Assembly (NCBI GenBank): GCA_040510195.1 | Contig: JBEVJK010000054.1 | Span: 1 to 44,098, forward strand | Length of the DNA stretch: 44,098 nucleotides | Direction: 5' to 3' | Source of the DNA: JBEVJK01 sp040510195 | GTDB lineage: Bacteria > Pseudomonadota > Alphaproteobacteria > Rhizobiales > Rhizobiaceae | Shown here: one piece after another, positions 16,260 to 24,160 of the stretch | Position numbering within the stretch: position 1 is the first letter of the stretch | How the letters are laid out: each line of letters opens with the position of its first letter | Notes under the pieces: model-generated | The model's input: the letters and a program-made list of their open reading frames with translations, nothing else | Databases searched by the model: none | What the model was told of the DNA's origin: nothing | Position numbers and translations under genes: made by a program

Positions 16260-17435
16260 TTACGACGCCTTTGCCTTGAGCGCCGCCGCCGCCATGGCGT
16301 AGCCGCCGGCGGCGCCGTCGATGAAGTGCACGTGGTTGCGTTGCATCGGCGAGGCGACGAGGCAGGTCATGAGCGCCGAATCCTGGCGATGCAGGCCGAA
16401 TCGCGCCACGCCGTCGCGTTCGGCGGCCGCCAGCCGCGATCGGATGCGTTCCAGCACCGAGGCGTCGACGTCGAGCGTCATCTTGAGCCCGTCGTCGAAC
16501 TTGCGGAAGTCGGAGTTCTGTGCCGTGTCGCGCTTGTAGACCTCGGCGTCGAAGCCGAACGGCTTCACGTGCAGGCGGTCGGAAATGAGCACGATCACCA
16601 TTTGGGCGAGGATCGACAGCCGCGGCCACAGGCGCTTGCCCGGCGGCGCGACCGCCGCCGCCTCCATCGCCAGCCCCGGTGGCGGGAAGCTGTACTCCGG
16701 CCCGTCAAGCGGCACCGGATGGCCGCCGCGCTCGGCTTCCGCCGCCAGCGCGATGATGTCTCCGACCAGCGCCTGGAAGGCAGGCAGGCTGTCGGGGCCG
16801 GTCGGCACGGCGATGATCGACACGATCTCGCCCCGCCGCGACTGGATCGGGTTCCAGCGGCAGGAGAGCCCGGTCAGGTCGGGTCGCGTGCCGGCAGGGG
16901 CGGGCTCGATCCTGTAGCGACCGGCCTTCATCTCTGCCTCGGCCCAGCTGGCGCCGCCACCGGCGAACATGGCGTAGGTGACCTCGTCGGAGGCCTGGAA
17001 GCGGGCCACCCGCACGTCGAAGCCGCTTTCCTTGATGTCGGCGAGCGGCACGATCGCCGCCCGCATGGTCAGCCCGAGTTCGTCGGCGACCCAGGCCTGC
17101 ACGGCCGACAGGATCCCCGTCGCCGCCTCAGCAAGCGCCCCGGGCAGGGCGACAAGGGCCCCGTCGCCGCCGAACACGAATGGCAGGTCGCGCCGGCCGA
17201 GGCCGTTGAGCAAGGCCGAGATCACGCTGGCGCCGGCCATGTTGACGGCCTTGTAGCGGCCGTCGGCGATCGCTTGCGTCGACCCGACGATGTCGGCGGT
17301 CGCCAGCACCCAGTCGTCGGGCAGCGGCCGATAGGCCGCGATGTCGGCCACCCCCTCGAACCGGGTGAGCACGGGAACGTCTTCGAGACCGGAGGCAGGC
17401 AGGGCGGTCTGGTCCATGGCCATGGCGTAGCACAT
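16260..17435 (-). CDS. DUF3095 family protein, cyclase-fold related
   Basis: A 391-aa protein of the DUF3095 family, whose N-terminal half is related to class III cyclases. Seen: VLATADIVGST (first metal-type Asp) and LPFVFGGDGALVALPG (second Asp) in the cyclase arrangement, but no Lys before the GGD and no clear VNxAxR segment, so catalysis is uncertain. The C-terminal half has a conserved segment with HVKPFGFDAEVYKRDTAQNS. Three in-frame ATGs (17435, 17423, 17417) are possible; the first follows GGGTGA. Divergent from the GT4 gene across 64 nt. Function unknown. Confidence 0.8.
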   Translation of the reverse strand: MCYAMAMDQTALPASGLEDVPVLTRFEGVADIAAYRPLPDDWVLATADIVGSTQAIADGRYKAVNMAGASVISALLNGLGRRDLPFVFGGDGALVALPGALAEAATGILSAVQAWVADELGLTMRAAIVPLADIKESGFDVRVARFQASDEVTYAMFAGGGASWAEAEMKAGRYRIEPAPAGTRPDLTGLSCRWNPIQSRRGEIVSIIAVPTGPDSLPAFQALVGDIIALAAEAERGGHPVPLDGPEYSFPPPGLAMEAAAVAPPGKRLWPRLSILAQMVIVLISDRLHVKPFGFDAEVYKRDTAQNSDFRKFDDGLKMTLDVDASVLERIRSRLAAAERDGVARFGLHRQDSALMTCLVASPMQRNHVHFIDGAAGGYAMAAAALKAKAS

Positions 17436-17499
17436 TTGCCGGTCACCCGGACTTCAAATTGACAGGAGCGGCCTTTCGCCCGATAGGCTCGGGCCGCCC

Positions 17500-18588
17500 A
17501 TGCGCATCGCCTTCTACGCCCCGCTCAAATCGCCTCGCCACCCGGTCCCCTCGGGCGACCGCCAGATGGCGCGGCTCATCGTCCGTGCGCTGGAGAAGGC
17601 GGGTCACCAGGTGTCCCTGGCATCCGAGCTCCGCAGCTTCTGCACCGAGCCCGATGCCGCGCACTATGCCGCGATCCGCCGGGCCGCCGCCGCCGAGCGG
17701 TCGCGCATCGAGGCGCTGTGGGCGGGCCACGGCAGGCCCGACCTCTTCTTTGCCTACCATCCCTACTACAAGTCGCCCGACTGGCTGGGGCCGCCGCTCG
17801 CCGCCGCGGCGGGCATCCCCTATGTGACCGCCGAGGCCTCGTTCTCGGCGCGGCGCGGCGTCGGGGCATGGCGCGAGACCCAGGCCGATATGGCAGCGGG
17901 CCTGGTCGGCGCTGCGGTCAACATATGCCTGACGGCCCGCGACCGGCGCGGGCTGGAGGGGCTGGGCGGCCTCAGCCTTGCGACGCTGCCGCCGTTCATC
18001 GACGCTGCGCCCTTCGCATCGGCTGGCGACGCTGAGCGCGACCCCGGCGCGCTGATCGCGGTTGCCATGATGCGGCCGGGCGACAAGCTCGACAGCTATC
18101 GCGGCCTCGCGGAAGCGCTCTCGCGCATCCTCGACCGGTCCTGGACGCTCACCGTGGTGGGCGACGGCCCGGCCCGGGCTGCCGTCCACGCGGCGCTTGC
18201 CGTCCTGCCCGGCGAGCGACTGCGGTTCCTGGGCGAACGGCCGCCCGAAGCGATGCCCGAAACAATGGCCGCTGCCGCCTTGCTGACCTGGCCGGGGCGC
18301 GGCGAGGCCTATGGGCTGGCCTATCTGGAGGCTGAGGCCGCAGGCCTGCCGGTGGTTGCCGAACGGGTGGCCGGGGTGCCGGAGGTGGTGCGCGACGGTT
18401 CGACCGGGCTCCTGGCGCCCGAGGGCGACGCCGCCGCCTTTGCCGCCGCCGTGGCTTCCCTCCTGGACGATCCCCTGCGGTGTCGTGCGATGGGCGCGGC
18501 AGCGCGCCGCGTCGTGCTCGCCGACCATTCGCTCGATGCCGCGGCGCTGCGGCTCGACGCCATCCTCGCCGAAGCGGTGGGTCGATGA
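17500..18588 (+). CDS. GT4-family glycosyltransferase
   Basis: A 362-aa GT-B glycosyltransferase that would transfer a sugar from a nucleotide-sugar donor onto an envelope glycan. The C-terminal donor domain is clear: VVGDGPAR, then the EX7E motif in GEAYGLAYLEAEAAGLPVVA, then GVPEVVRDGSTGLL. The N-terminus MRIAFYAPLKSPRHPVPSGDR begins the acceptor domain. No signal peptide. Its last bases overlap the deacetylase start (ATGA, 18585-18588), so the pair probably act on the same glycan. Donor and acceptor are unknown. Confidence 0.85.
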   Translation: MRIAFYAPLKSPRHPVPSGDRQMARLIVRALEKAGHQVSLASELRSFCTEPDAAHYAAIRRAAAAERSRIEALWAGHGRPDLFFAYHPYYKSPDWLGPPLAAAAGIPYVTAEASFSARRGVGAWRETQADMAAGLVGAAVNICLTARDRRGLEGLGGLSLATLPPFIDAAPFASAGDAERDPGALIAVAMMRPGDKLDSYRGLAEALSRILDRSWTLTVVGDGPARAAVHAALAVLPGERLRFLGERPPEAMPETMAAAALLTWPGRGEAYGLAYLEAEAAGLPVVAERVAGVPEVVRDGSTGLLAPEGDAAAFAAAVASLLDDPLRCRAMGAAARRVVLADHSLDAAALRLDAILAEAVGR

Positions 18589-19337
18589 GGGAGCACCCGA
18601 CCTGGCAGCCCTTGCGGGACGCGCTCGACCGGCTTGCCGATGCCGGCCGCGCCGTCGATTTCTGGTTGCGCGACGACGATGCGGTGGCGCCAACCGAGGC
18701 GTTGGACCGCTTGCTGACCATGACGGCAAGTCATGGCATGCCGCTGACGCTCGCGGTGGTGCCTTCCAAAAGCGGTGAGCCGCTCGCCGAGCGCCTGGCC
18801 GGCCGGCCCGACGTCGAAGTCGCCGTGCATGGCTGGTCGCACGCCAACCACGCGCCGCCGCACGACAAGAAGCAGGAGCTCGGGCCTCACCGTCCCCGTC
18901 GCGTGGTCCTGGCCGATCTGGCGCGCGGCCTCCGACACCTCTCGGACCTTCACGGCGAGGCGCTCCTGCCGATGCTCGTTCCGCCCTGGAACCGCATCGA
19001 TCCGGGGCTGATCGATGCCTTGCCGGAACTGGGCTTCGAGATGCTTTCGACCTTTGGGCCGGCCAGGCCGGCGCCGCTGGCGGTGCTCAACGCGACCGTG
19101 GACATCATCGACTGGCACGGCACGCGGAGTTGCCGCGACCCCGCCTCGCTGGTGGTCGAAATCGTCGGCCAGCTGGAGCAGGTGAAGCCGGCGCCGATCG
19201 GCCTGCTCGGCCATCACCTGGTGCATGACGAGGCCTGCTGGCGCTTCCTGGAGGACGCCTTCGCCGCCACGACCGGCCACCCGGCCGCCCGCTGGCGTTC
19301 GGCCCGCGTCCTCTGCCAGCCCCGCGCTAGGCCTTGA
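18585..19337 (+). CDS. polysaccharide deacetylase family protein
   Basis: A 250-aa cytosolic-looking protein with the NodB-type core: an Asp cluster D30-D31-D32 in FWLRDDDA and the metal-binding H82-x3-H86 in VHGWSH, then VPPWNRI matching the motif-3 Pro/Arg/Trp segment and LLGHHLVHD near the C-terminus. The family removes acetyl groups from N- or O-acetylated sugars. It has no signal peptide, so it may act on a cytosolic lipid-linked intermediate made with the overlapping GT4 partner. Its end overlaps the converging MBL gene by 11 bp. Confidence 0.8.
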   Translation: MREHPTWQPLRDALDRLADAGRAVDFWLRDDDAVAPTEALDRLLTMTASHGMPLTLAVVPSKSGEPLAERLAGRPDVEVAVHGWSHANHAPPHDKKQELGPHRPRRVVLADLARGLRHLSDLHGEALLPMLVPPWNRIDPGLIDALPELGFEMLSTFGPARPAPLAVLNATVDIIDWHGTRSCRDPASLVVEIVGQLEQVKPAPIGLLGHHLVHDEACWRFLEDAFAATTGHPAARWRSARVLCQPRARP

Positions 19338-20178
19338 CGCGCTTGCGCTTGAACTCCAGAACCTGGCCGTCGCGGGCGGCGAACGCTCCCGGGAAGCGCT
19401 CGACCGCCGCCCCCTCGATCGCACTGAGATCGGCATCGGTGCGCGCCGGATCGTGGTGGAAGAGCGCCAGCCGCTTGGCTCCCGCCGCCTCGCAGAGGCG
19501 CACGCCCTCCTGCCAGGTGGAGTGCCCATAGCCCCGCTTTCGCTGCATCTCCTCGTCGGTATAGGTGCAGTCGTAGATGACCAGATCGGCCGCCTCGATC
19601 AGCTCGAGCACCGTGGGATCGAGCCGGTCGGGCTCGTGCTCGGTGTCGGTTATCAGCGCCACCGCGCGGCCGCCCCATTCGACCCGGTAGCCGATCGCGC
19701 CGCCCGGATGATTGAGGCCGCCCGTGCGCAAGACGACGCCTGGACGCGGCCTCAGCACGTCGCCGGAGCGGAAGTCGCGGCAGTCCAGATTGGCCTTGCA
19801 GACTTCGAGCCGAACCGGAAACCAGGGCGGCCGCATGAACTCGCTGACCATCTCCAGCGTCGACATGCGTCCGGCCATGTGACCGGACCAGATCACCACC
19901 CGCGCACCCGCGTCGTAGAATGGGATGAAGAAGGGCAGGCCGATGATGTGGTCGTAATGGCAGTGGGTGAAGAACAGGTCGAAGTCCCTGAGCTTCCCTT
20001 TCCTGAGCTCTTCGCCGGCCTCGCGGATGCCGGACCCCGCGTCGAAGAACAAAGCGTGGCCGCCGCAGCGCATCTCGATGCAGGCCGTGTTGCCGCCATA
20101 GCGGACGAACCGCTGTCCGGAGACCGGCAGGCTGCCGCGGGCGCCCCAGAACCGGACGTGGAACGTGTCGTCGTCCAT
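19327..20178 (-). CDS. MBL-fold metallo-hydrolase, PhnP/cyclic-phosphodiesterase-like
   Basis: A 283-aa metallo-beta-lactamase-fold protein. The metal motif is intact: H72-C-H74-Y-D76-H77 in FFTHCHYDHIIG, with later metal residues in LNHPGG, ALITDTEHE and LFHHDPARTD. The start VRFWGARGSLPV...RYGGNTACIE is typical of the branch that includes PhnP and class II cyclic-nucleotide phosphodiesterases. I start at ATG 20178 because AGAGGC lies 5 nt upstream and homologous proteins begin near FHVRFWG; the 23-residue upstream extension looks non-coding. With a CNB gene next and cyclases nearby, phosphodiesterase activity is plausible but unproven. Confidence 0.8.
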   Translation of the reverse strand: MDDDTFHVRFWGARGSLPVSGQRFVRYGGNTACIEMRCGGHALFFDAGSGIREAGEELRKGKLRDFDLFFTHCHYDHIIGLPFFIPFYDAGARVVIWSGHMAGRMSTLEMVSEFMRPPWFPVRLEVCKANLDCRDFRSGDVLRPRPGVVLRTGGLNHPGGAIGYRVEWGGRAVALITDTEHEPDRLDPTVLELIEAADLVIYDCTYTDEEMQRKRGYGHSTWQEGVRLCEAAGAKRLALFHHDPARTDADLSAIEGAAVERFPGAFAARDGQVLEFKRKRVKA

Positions 20179-20302
20179 CAAGCCTCTGTGCGGCTTTCCC
20201 TGGCTCGGCGGGGATGCCATTTTGCCGCCGCTAGACGAGACACGCATTCTGAGCGTTTTTCAACTGTTTGGAAGCAGAGGGTCGCGGTGGCCGCATGGGA
20301 CC

Positions 20303-20758
20303 TTAGTGCCTGTTGCCGCTGCGGGCAGCCGTCAGCTCCGCCGTGGTATGGCTGAGGCGGTCTGCCAGCACCCGCACGATCTCGATGGTCATCTCGGGGA
20401 ATTCGCGCAAGAGGCGCAGGAAATGATCCTTGCGGATGCGCAGCGCCTCGAGCGGCGCCGTCGCCTTGACGGTCGCCGTACGCGACACGTCGCACAGGAT
20501 GGCGATCTCGCCCACGATGGCGTTCGGCTCCAGCTCGGCCACCTTGATCTGGTTGCCATCCGACTCCACCAGGATGTCGGCGCTGCCCGACAGGATCACG
20601 TAGGCGGCGTCCCCTTCGTCGCCCTGGTGGAACAGCGTCTGGCCAGCATTGTAGCTGACCCGATCGGAGGTGAAAGCGAGCAGCTTCAGCTTGGCGGGCT
20701 CGACGCCGGCGAACAGGGGCACTCGCCTCAGCATTCCCACTTCGTCCTTGAGGAGCAT
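20303..20758 (-). CDS. cyclic nucleotide-binding domain protein (no DNA-binding domain)
   Basis: A 151-aa single CNB domain followed by a helix, with no helix-turn-helix. The phosphate-binding cassette is complete: IVGEIAILCDVSRTATV, with E84 and R93 in the positions that hold the ribose 2'-OH and the cyclic phosphate. So it should bind cAMP or cGMP and act through a partner protein. The ATG at 20758 follows AAGGG at 8 nt; the TTG at 20776 is a weaker alternative. It lies 39 nt downstream of the degenerate ABC protein on the same strand, probably in its operon, making that protein its likely partner (inference). Confidence 0.87.
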   Translation of the reverse strand: MLLKDEVGMLRRVPLFAGVEPAKLKLLAFTSDRVSYNAGQTLFHQGDEGDAAYVILSGSADILVESDGNQIKVAELEPNAIVGEIAILCDVSRTATVKATAPLEALRIRKDHFLRLLREFPEMTIEIVRVLADRLSHTTAELTAARSGNRH

Positions 20759-20797
20759 CGATGAAACCCTTGCCAACTCGGCGCTGACCGCCGGCCA

Positions 20798-23512
20798 CTA
20801 TGCCAGCATGGCCTTGAAGATACCGTTTCTTTCCAGAAGTGTCTCGTGGCTTCCGTCGCCGACCATCTCGCCGTTCTCGAACACCACGACGCGGTCGAAG
20901 AACTGCGCCATTGCGGGGTTGGTGAGCACCCAGATCACCGCCGGCTCGCGGTCGCCGCGATGCGCCTCCTCGAGCACGTTCTTGACGATTTGATCCTGCA
21001 ACCGTTGGTCGAGAGCCGACAACGGCCGGTTGAGGATAAGGAAGTCCGGGCGCTTGAGGAGGGCGCGAGCGACGTCGAGCTTCTGCCGCTGCGCCCCGGT
21101 GAGCCGCCGCCCCCCCACGCCGACATTGAAGCCTAGACCGACGTCGAGCACGTCGTCATACAAGCCGAGCTCGTCGAGGACTTCGCTGACGATGCCCCGA
21201 ATGCGATCCGGCCCCTCGGGCTGGTTGTGGGCGATGCGGCCGAACAGGACGTTGTCCATGACGCTGGCCGCGGCGGTATAGCGTTCCGGATCATAGGGTT
21301 CGATCGCATTCTTCAACTCGTCCGGCAAGCCTTCATAGAAGCGCGCCCGAGCCGCGACGACCTTTTCCATCAGATCTTCGGTGAGCAGGCCGAAGCGATG
21401 GCGGGGCTCGACATAGGCGAAGGACAGGGTGATCATCGGCACCCGGTCCTCTTCGGACACGCTGTCGAACGGCCGCCCCTTCAGCTTCTGCAGGAGCTGT
21501 TCGTAGACCGGCAGCTCTTCGGGCGTCATGAAGGCGAGCTGCTGGAAGAACGGGTGGTCGGGGGGCAGGTCGCTAAACAGCTCGATCGCCTGCTCGGCGA
21601 TCTCGAGGCCCATCCCGTAGAGGATCTCGTCGAGCCCCAGCTCCTTGAGCACCGAGGCGAAATAGGGGTTGGCTGCGAGGCCCTTGTCGGCGAGCTCGGG
21701 CCCCGTCGCCGCCCCGAACAGCAGGTTCTCGCGGACCGTCGCCTCGCGGTTGTAGGCGCCCGGCTCGAACGGCACCACCAGTTCGGTCAGGCCGTCCTTC
21801 TCCAGCCGCTCGCGAAGCGCGTGGCGCAGTTCGTCGATGCGCTCGACCAGCTGCTGGTGACGCGCCGGTTCGGCGGTGGAGCGCAGCCCGAGGTCGAGGA
21901 TGTCACGCGACAGGATCACTGCGTCGAGCACGTGGCGGATGGCGCCGAACAGCTCCTGCGGGCTGGATACCCCGGCCGCGGCGTAGTCCACCCAGTCGGC
22001 GTTGACATCGTAATCGGGGTTGCCGGCGAGTTTCGCCTCGGTGATGTCCCACATGCGCTTCATGGCGCGCTCGTCGTCATAGCCGATGGCCGCGAGCGGC
22101 GCATGCCTCAGCCCGTAGAGCAGGTTGTCGCGCAGCGTGCCCTGCTGCAGATAGGCGTCGGAGGAGGCGTAGGAGATGCGCCGGCCGGTCACCGACTCCG
22201 GCAGCTCGAGAAGGTCGGCGTTGCCGGCCACGATCTTGCCGCTCTCCGGCCAGGCAAGGCGCGCCAAGGCTTCGGCGAAGGCTTCGGCGCCGCTGCCGAC
22301 CGCGCCCACGATGGCCACGCTTTCGCCGGGCTGGACCTCTAGCGAGACCCGCTCGATGAGCTTTGCGCCGCTGTCGTCGATCAGCGACAGGTTGACCGCT
22401 GCGAGCGATCCTCCCAGCGAGGGCGCCTGCTCCACGGTAAGCGTCTGGATCTTCGGATCGACCAGCCGGTCGATGCTGAAGCCTTCCACCACTTGCGCGT
22501 ACTTCACCTGCACGTCCTGGCGCAGCTGGTCCCAGTCGATCAGCTCCTTGAGCGGTCCGGGCAGGTCCTTGTAGGCGGCGATCACGGCCACCAGCTGGCC
22601 GACGTCGAGTCGCCCGTGCAGCGCCAGGTAGCCGCCTATCAGGTAAAAGAGGAACGGCGTCACTTGCGCCAGGAAATTGTTGATGAACTTGACCAGGAAC
22701 TTCCACTGGTAGAGGTCGTAGCGAATCTTGAAGATGCGCCCGAGCCGGGTGGCGATGTCGGCCCGCTCGTAGTTCGACGTGTCGTGGATATGGATGGCGC
22801 CGATGCCTTCCACGATCTCGCTGACCCGTCCGGACAGCTCGCGCGCCGTCAGCTGCCGCTCGCGCCCCAACCTCAGAAGCCGCCGGCGCATGCGGGGGAT
22901 GAGCACCAGCTGGATGCCGACGATGCCCATGGCGATCGTCCCCAGCCAGAAGTTCTGGACCATGATGAAGACCATCGCGGTCAGCGCCTGGCCGCCGAGC
23001 AGCGCCGGCTGGACGAAGGCGTCGCCGATGAAGCCGCCGAGCGGCTCCACTTCGTCCTTGACCATGGTGGCGATCTCGGCCGGCTTAACCCGCCTGAACT
23101 GGTAGGGCGGGAAGCGAAGGACGAGGTCGACCAGCTGGAAGCGGACGCGCCTGAGCATTCGCTCGCCCAGCCGGCCCTTGTAGGTGTTGATGTAGAGCTT
23201 GAAGAGGCCGTTGATGACGACCAGCAGCAGAAACACCATGCTGAGCGCGAAGAGCATCTGCTCGCGATCGAGCTGGAATCCCTCGAAGAGCTGGATCTCT
23301 CCGATCAGCGGCACGTTCCAGACCTGCTGTAGGAATGGCTGCGTGGCGTTGGGACCCTCGAACCCGTCGCCCTGGATGGGGCCGTTGACGATCAGCTTCG
23401 GCAGGTCGAACGACATGAAGTAGGGGATCATCGACAGGGCGACGACCACCAGGATCCATATCTGCTGGCGCCAGGTGTGGGTCCAGATGTAGCGCGCGAG
23501 GCTCTTTTCCAT
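20798..23512 (-). CDS. ABC exporter-like membrane protein with degenerate nucleotide-binding domain
   Basis: A 904-aa fusion of a type IV ABC exporter membrane domain (about 1-330; hydrophobic helices near 17-33, 65-90, 155-195 and 275-297) and an enlarged C-terminal domain. Its ABC motifs are visible but disabled: Walker A reads GAVGSGAEA (403-411, Lys replaced by A409), the Q-loop Gln is Ser (SYASS), the signature is LTGAQRQ (804-810), Walker B ends LILNRP (N828-R829 for Asp-Glu), and the H-loop His is N865. Between Q-loop and signature are about 340 residues instead of about 100, with three N[LV]L[FY]G segments (459-467, 592-600, 750-758). ATG 23512 is chosen over 23569. Hydrolysis of ATP seems unlikely. 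Confidence 0.82.
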   Translation of the reverse strand: MEKSLARYIWTHTWRQQIWILVVVALSMIPYFMSFDLPKLIVNGPIQGDGFEGPNATQPFLQQVWNVPLIGEIQLFEGFQLDREQMLFALSMVFLLLVVINGLFKLYINTYKGRLGERMLRRVRFQLVDLVLRFPPYQFRRVKPAEIATMVKDEVEPLGGFIGDAFVQPALLGGQALTAMVFIMVQNFWLGTIAMGIVGIQLVLIPRMRRRLLRLGRERQLTARELSGRVSEIVEGIGAIHIHDTSNYERADIATRLGRIFKIRYDLYQWKFLVKFINNFLAQVTPFLFYLIGGYLALHGRLDVGQLVAVIAAYKDLPGPLKELIDWDQLRQDVQVKYAQVVEGFSIDRLVDPKIQTLTVEQAPSLGGSLAAVNLSLIDDSGAKLIERVSLEVQPGESVAIVGAVGSGAEAFAEALARLAWPESGKIVAGNADLLELPESVTGRRISYASSDAYLQQGTLRDNLLYGLRHAPLAAIGYDDERAMKRMWDITEAKLAGNPDYDVNADWVDYAAAGVSSPQELFGAIRHVLDAVILSRDILDLGLRSTAEPARHQQLVERIDELRHALRERLEKDGLTELVVPFEPGAYNREATVRENLLFGAATGPELADKGLAANPYFASVLKELGLDEILYGMGLEIAEQAIELFSDLPPDHPFFQQLAFMTPEELPVYEQLLQKLKGRPFDSVSEEDRVPMITLSFAYVEPRHRFGLLTEDLMEKVVAARARFYEGLPDELKNAIEPYDPERYTAAASVMDNVLFGRIAHNQPEGPDRIRGIVSEVLDELGLYDDVLDVGLGFNVGVGGRRLTGAQRQKLDVARALLKRPDFLILNRPLSALDQRLQDQIVKNVLEEAHRGDREPAVIWVLTNPAMAQFFDRVVVFENGEMVGDGSHETLLERNGIFKAMLA

Positions 23513-23528
23513 GAACGACCGCGCCTGG

Positions 23529-24110
23529 TCAGCCGGCAGGCCTGAGCACGAGCAGGCGCCGGCGGGCATAAGGAGAACCCGCGATCGCCGCGTCGTCGAG
23601 GGTCAGCTCGATCGACAGCTCGGTCTGGATGCCGGGACGGCCGATGATCGCCGGAACCTGGCTGGAGGCACGCTCCAGCGCCGGCGGATATTCGAGCACC
23701 ACCTTCTTGGCATTGTCGACCAGGCGAAACAGTGTTTCGCCGAGCGGGTCGCGGGCGCCGAAGGGCTTCAGCGAATAGCCGAGCAGGACCAAGCCGTAGC
23801 TTCCGGACGGCGCGTCGTAGTCGACCTCCTGGAACTTGCGCGCCAGATGGCGGATGCGGCACGGCCGGCCGTCGAGCGTGTCGGCCTCGAGCGGCGGCGT
23901 CTTGGGGTCGACCGACAGCACGGAAAGCGGGTGGTGGGTCAGATAGCCGGTGATCGGCCGGAGATGCCCCCCGATCTCGACGATGTGCGGGCAGTCGCGC
24001 AGGGTGTGGGCGGCGATGACCTGCCGGATCTCCGCTGCCGGTCCGGACAGGTGAGGGAGCCCCCCCGCATCTTCTGGCGGCGAGGCGGCTTCGAACGTCT
24101 TGAAATCCAT
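23529..24110 (-). CDS. methyltransferase-like protein of unknown function
   Basis: A 193-aa protein with a probable class I SAM-fold core: HIVEIGGHLRPITGYL resembles motif I, VLSVDPKT the acidic motif II, and SYGLVLLGYSLKPFG motif III/IV. Motif I lacks the usual GxGxG, so SAM binding is not assured. I start at ATG 24110; the longer frame from 24149 would run through the inverted repeat shared with the divergent gene. It ends 16 nt before the ABC exporter-like gene on the same strand and so probably belongs to that operon. Function unknown. Confidence 0.65.
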   Translation of the reverse strand: MDFKTFEAASPPEDAGGLPHLSGPAAEIRQVIAAHTLRDCPHIVEIGGHLRPITGYLTHHPLSVLSVDPKTPPLEADTLDGRPCRIRHLARKFQEVDYDAPSGSYGLVLLGYSLKPFGARDPLGETLFRLVDNAKKVVLEYPPALERASSQVPAIIGRPGIQTELSIELTLDDAAIAGSPYARRRLLVLRPAG

Positions 24111-24128
24111 CGGGGGCCAGATGCGTTG

Positions 24129-24148
24129 TGTTGCCGAACGGCGCAACA
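24129..24148. promoter_or_regulatory. inverted repeat between two divergent genes, candidate operator
   Basis: TGTTGC (24129-24134), 8 nt, GCAACA (24143-24148) form a perfect 6-bp inverted repeat in the 50-nt gap between the divergent methyltransferase-like genes; with looser pairing the symmetry extends outward (GTTGT...ACAAC). The dyad is placed to control both genes. No regulator is encoded next to it. Confidence 0.4.
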
Positions 24149-24160
24149 TACAACAGCGCC

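Noticed and set aside
20179..20247. 23-residue N-terminal extension of the MBL hydrolase
   Set aside because: The internal ATG at 20178 has a ribosome site and matches the usual start of the family; the extension is Ser/Gly/Lys-rich without homology that I recognise.
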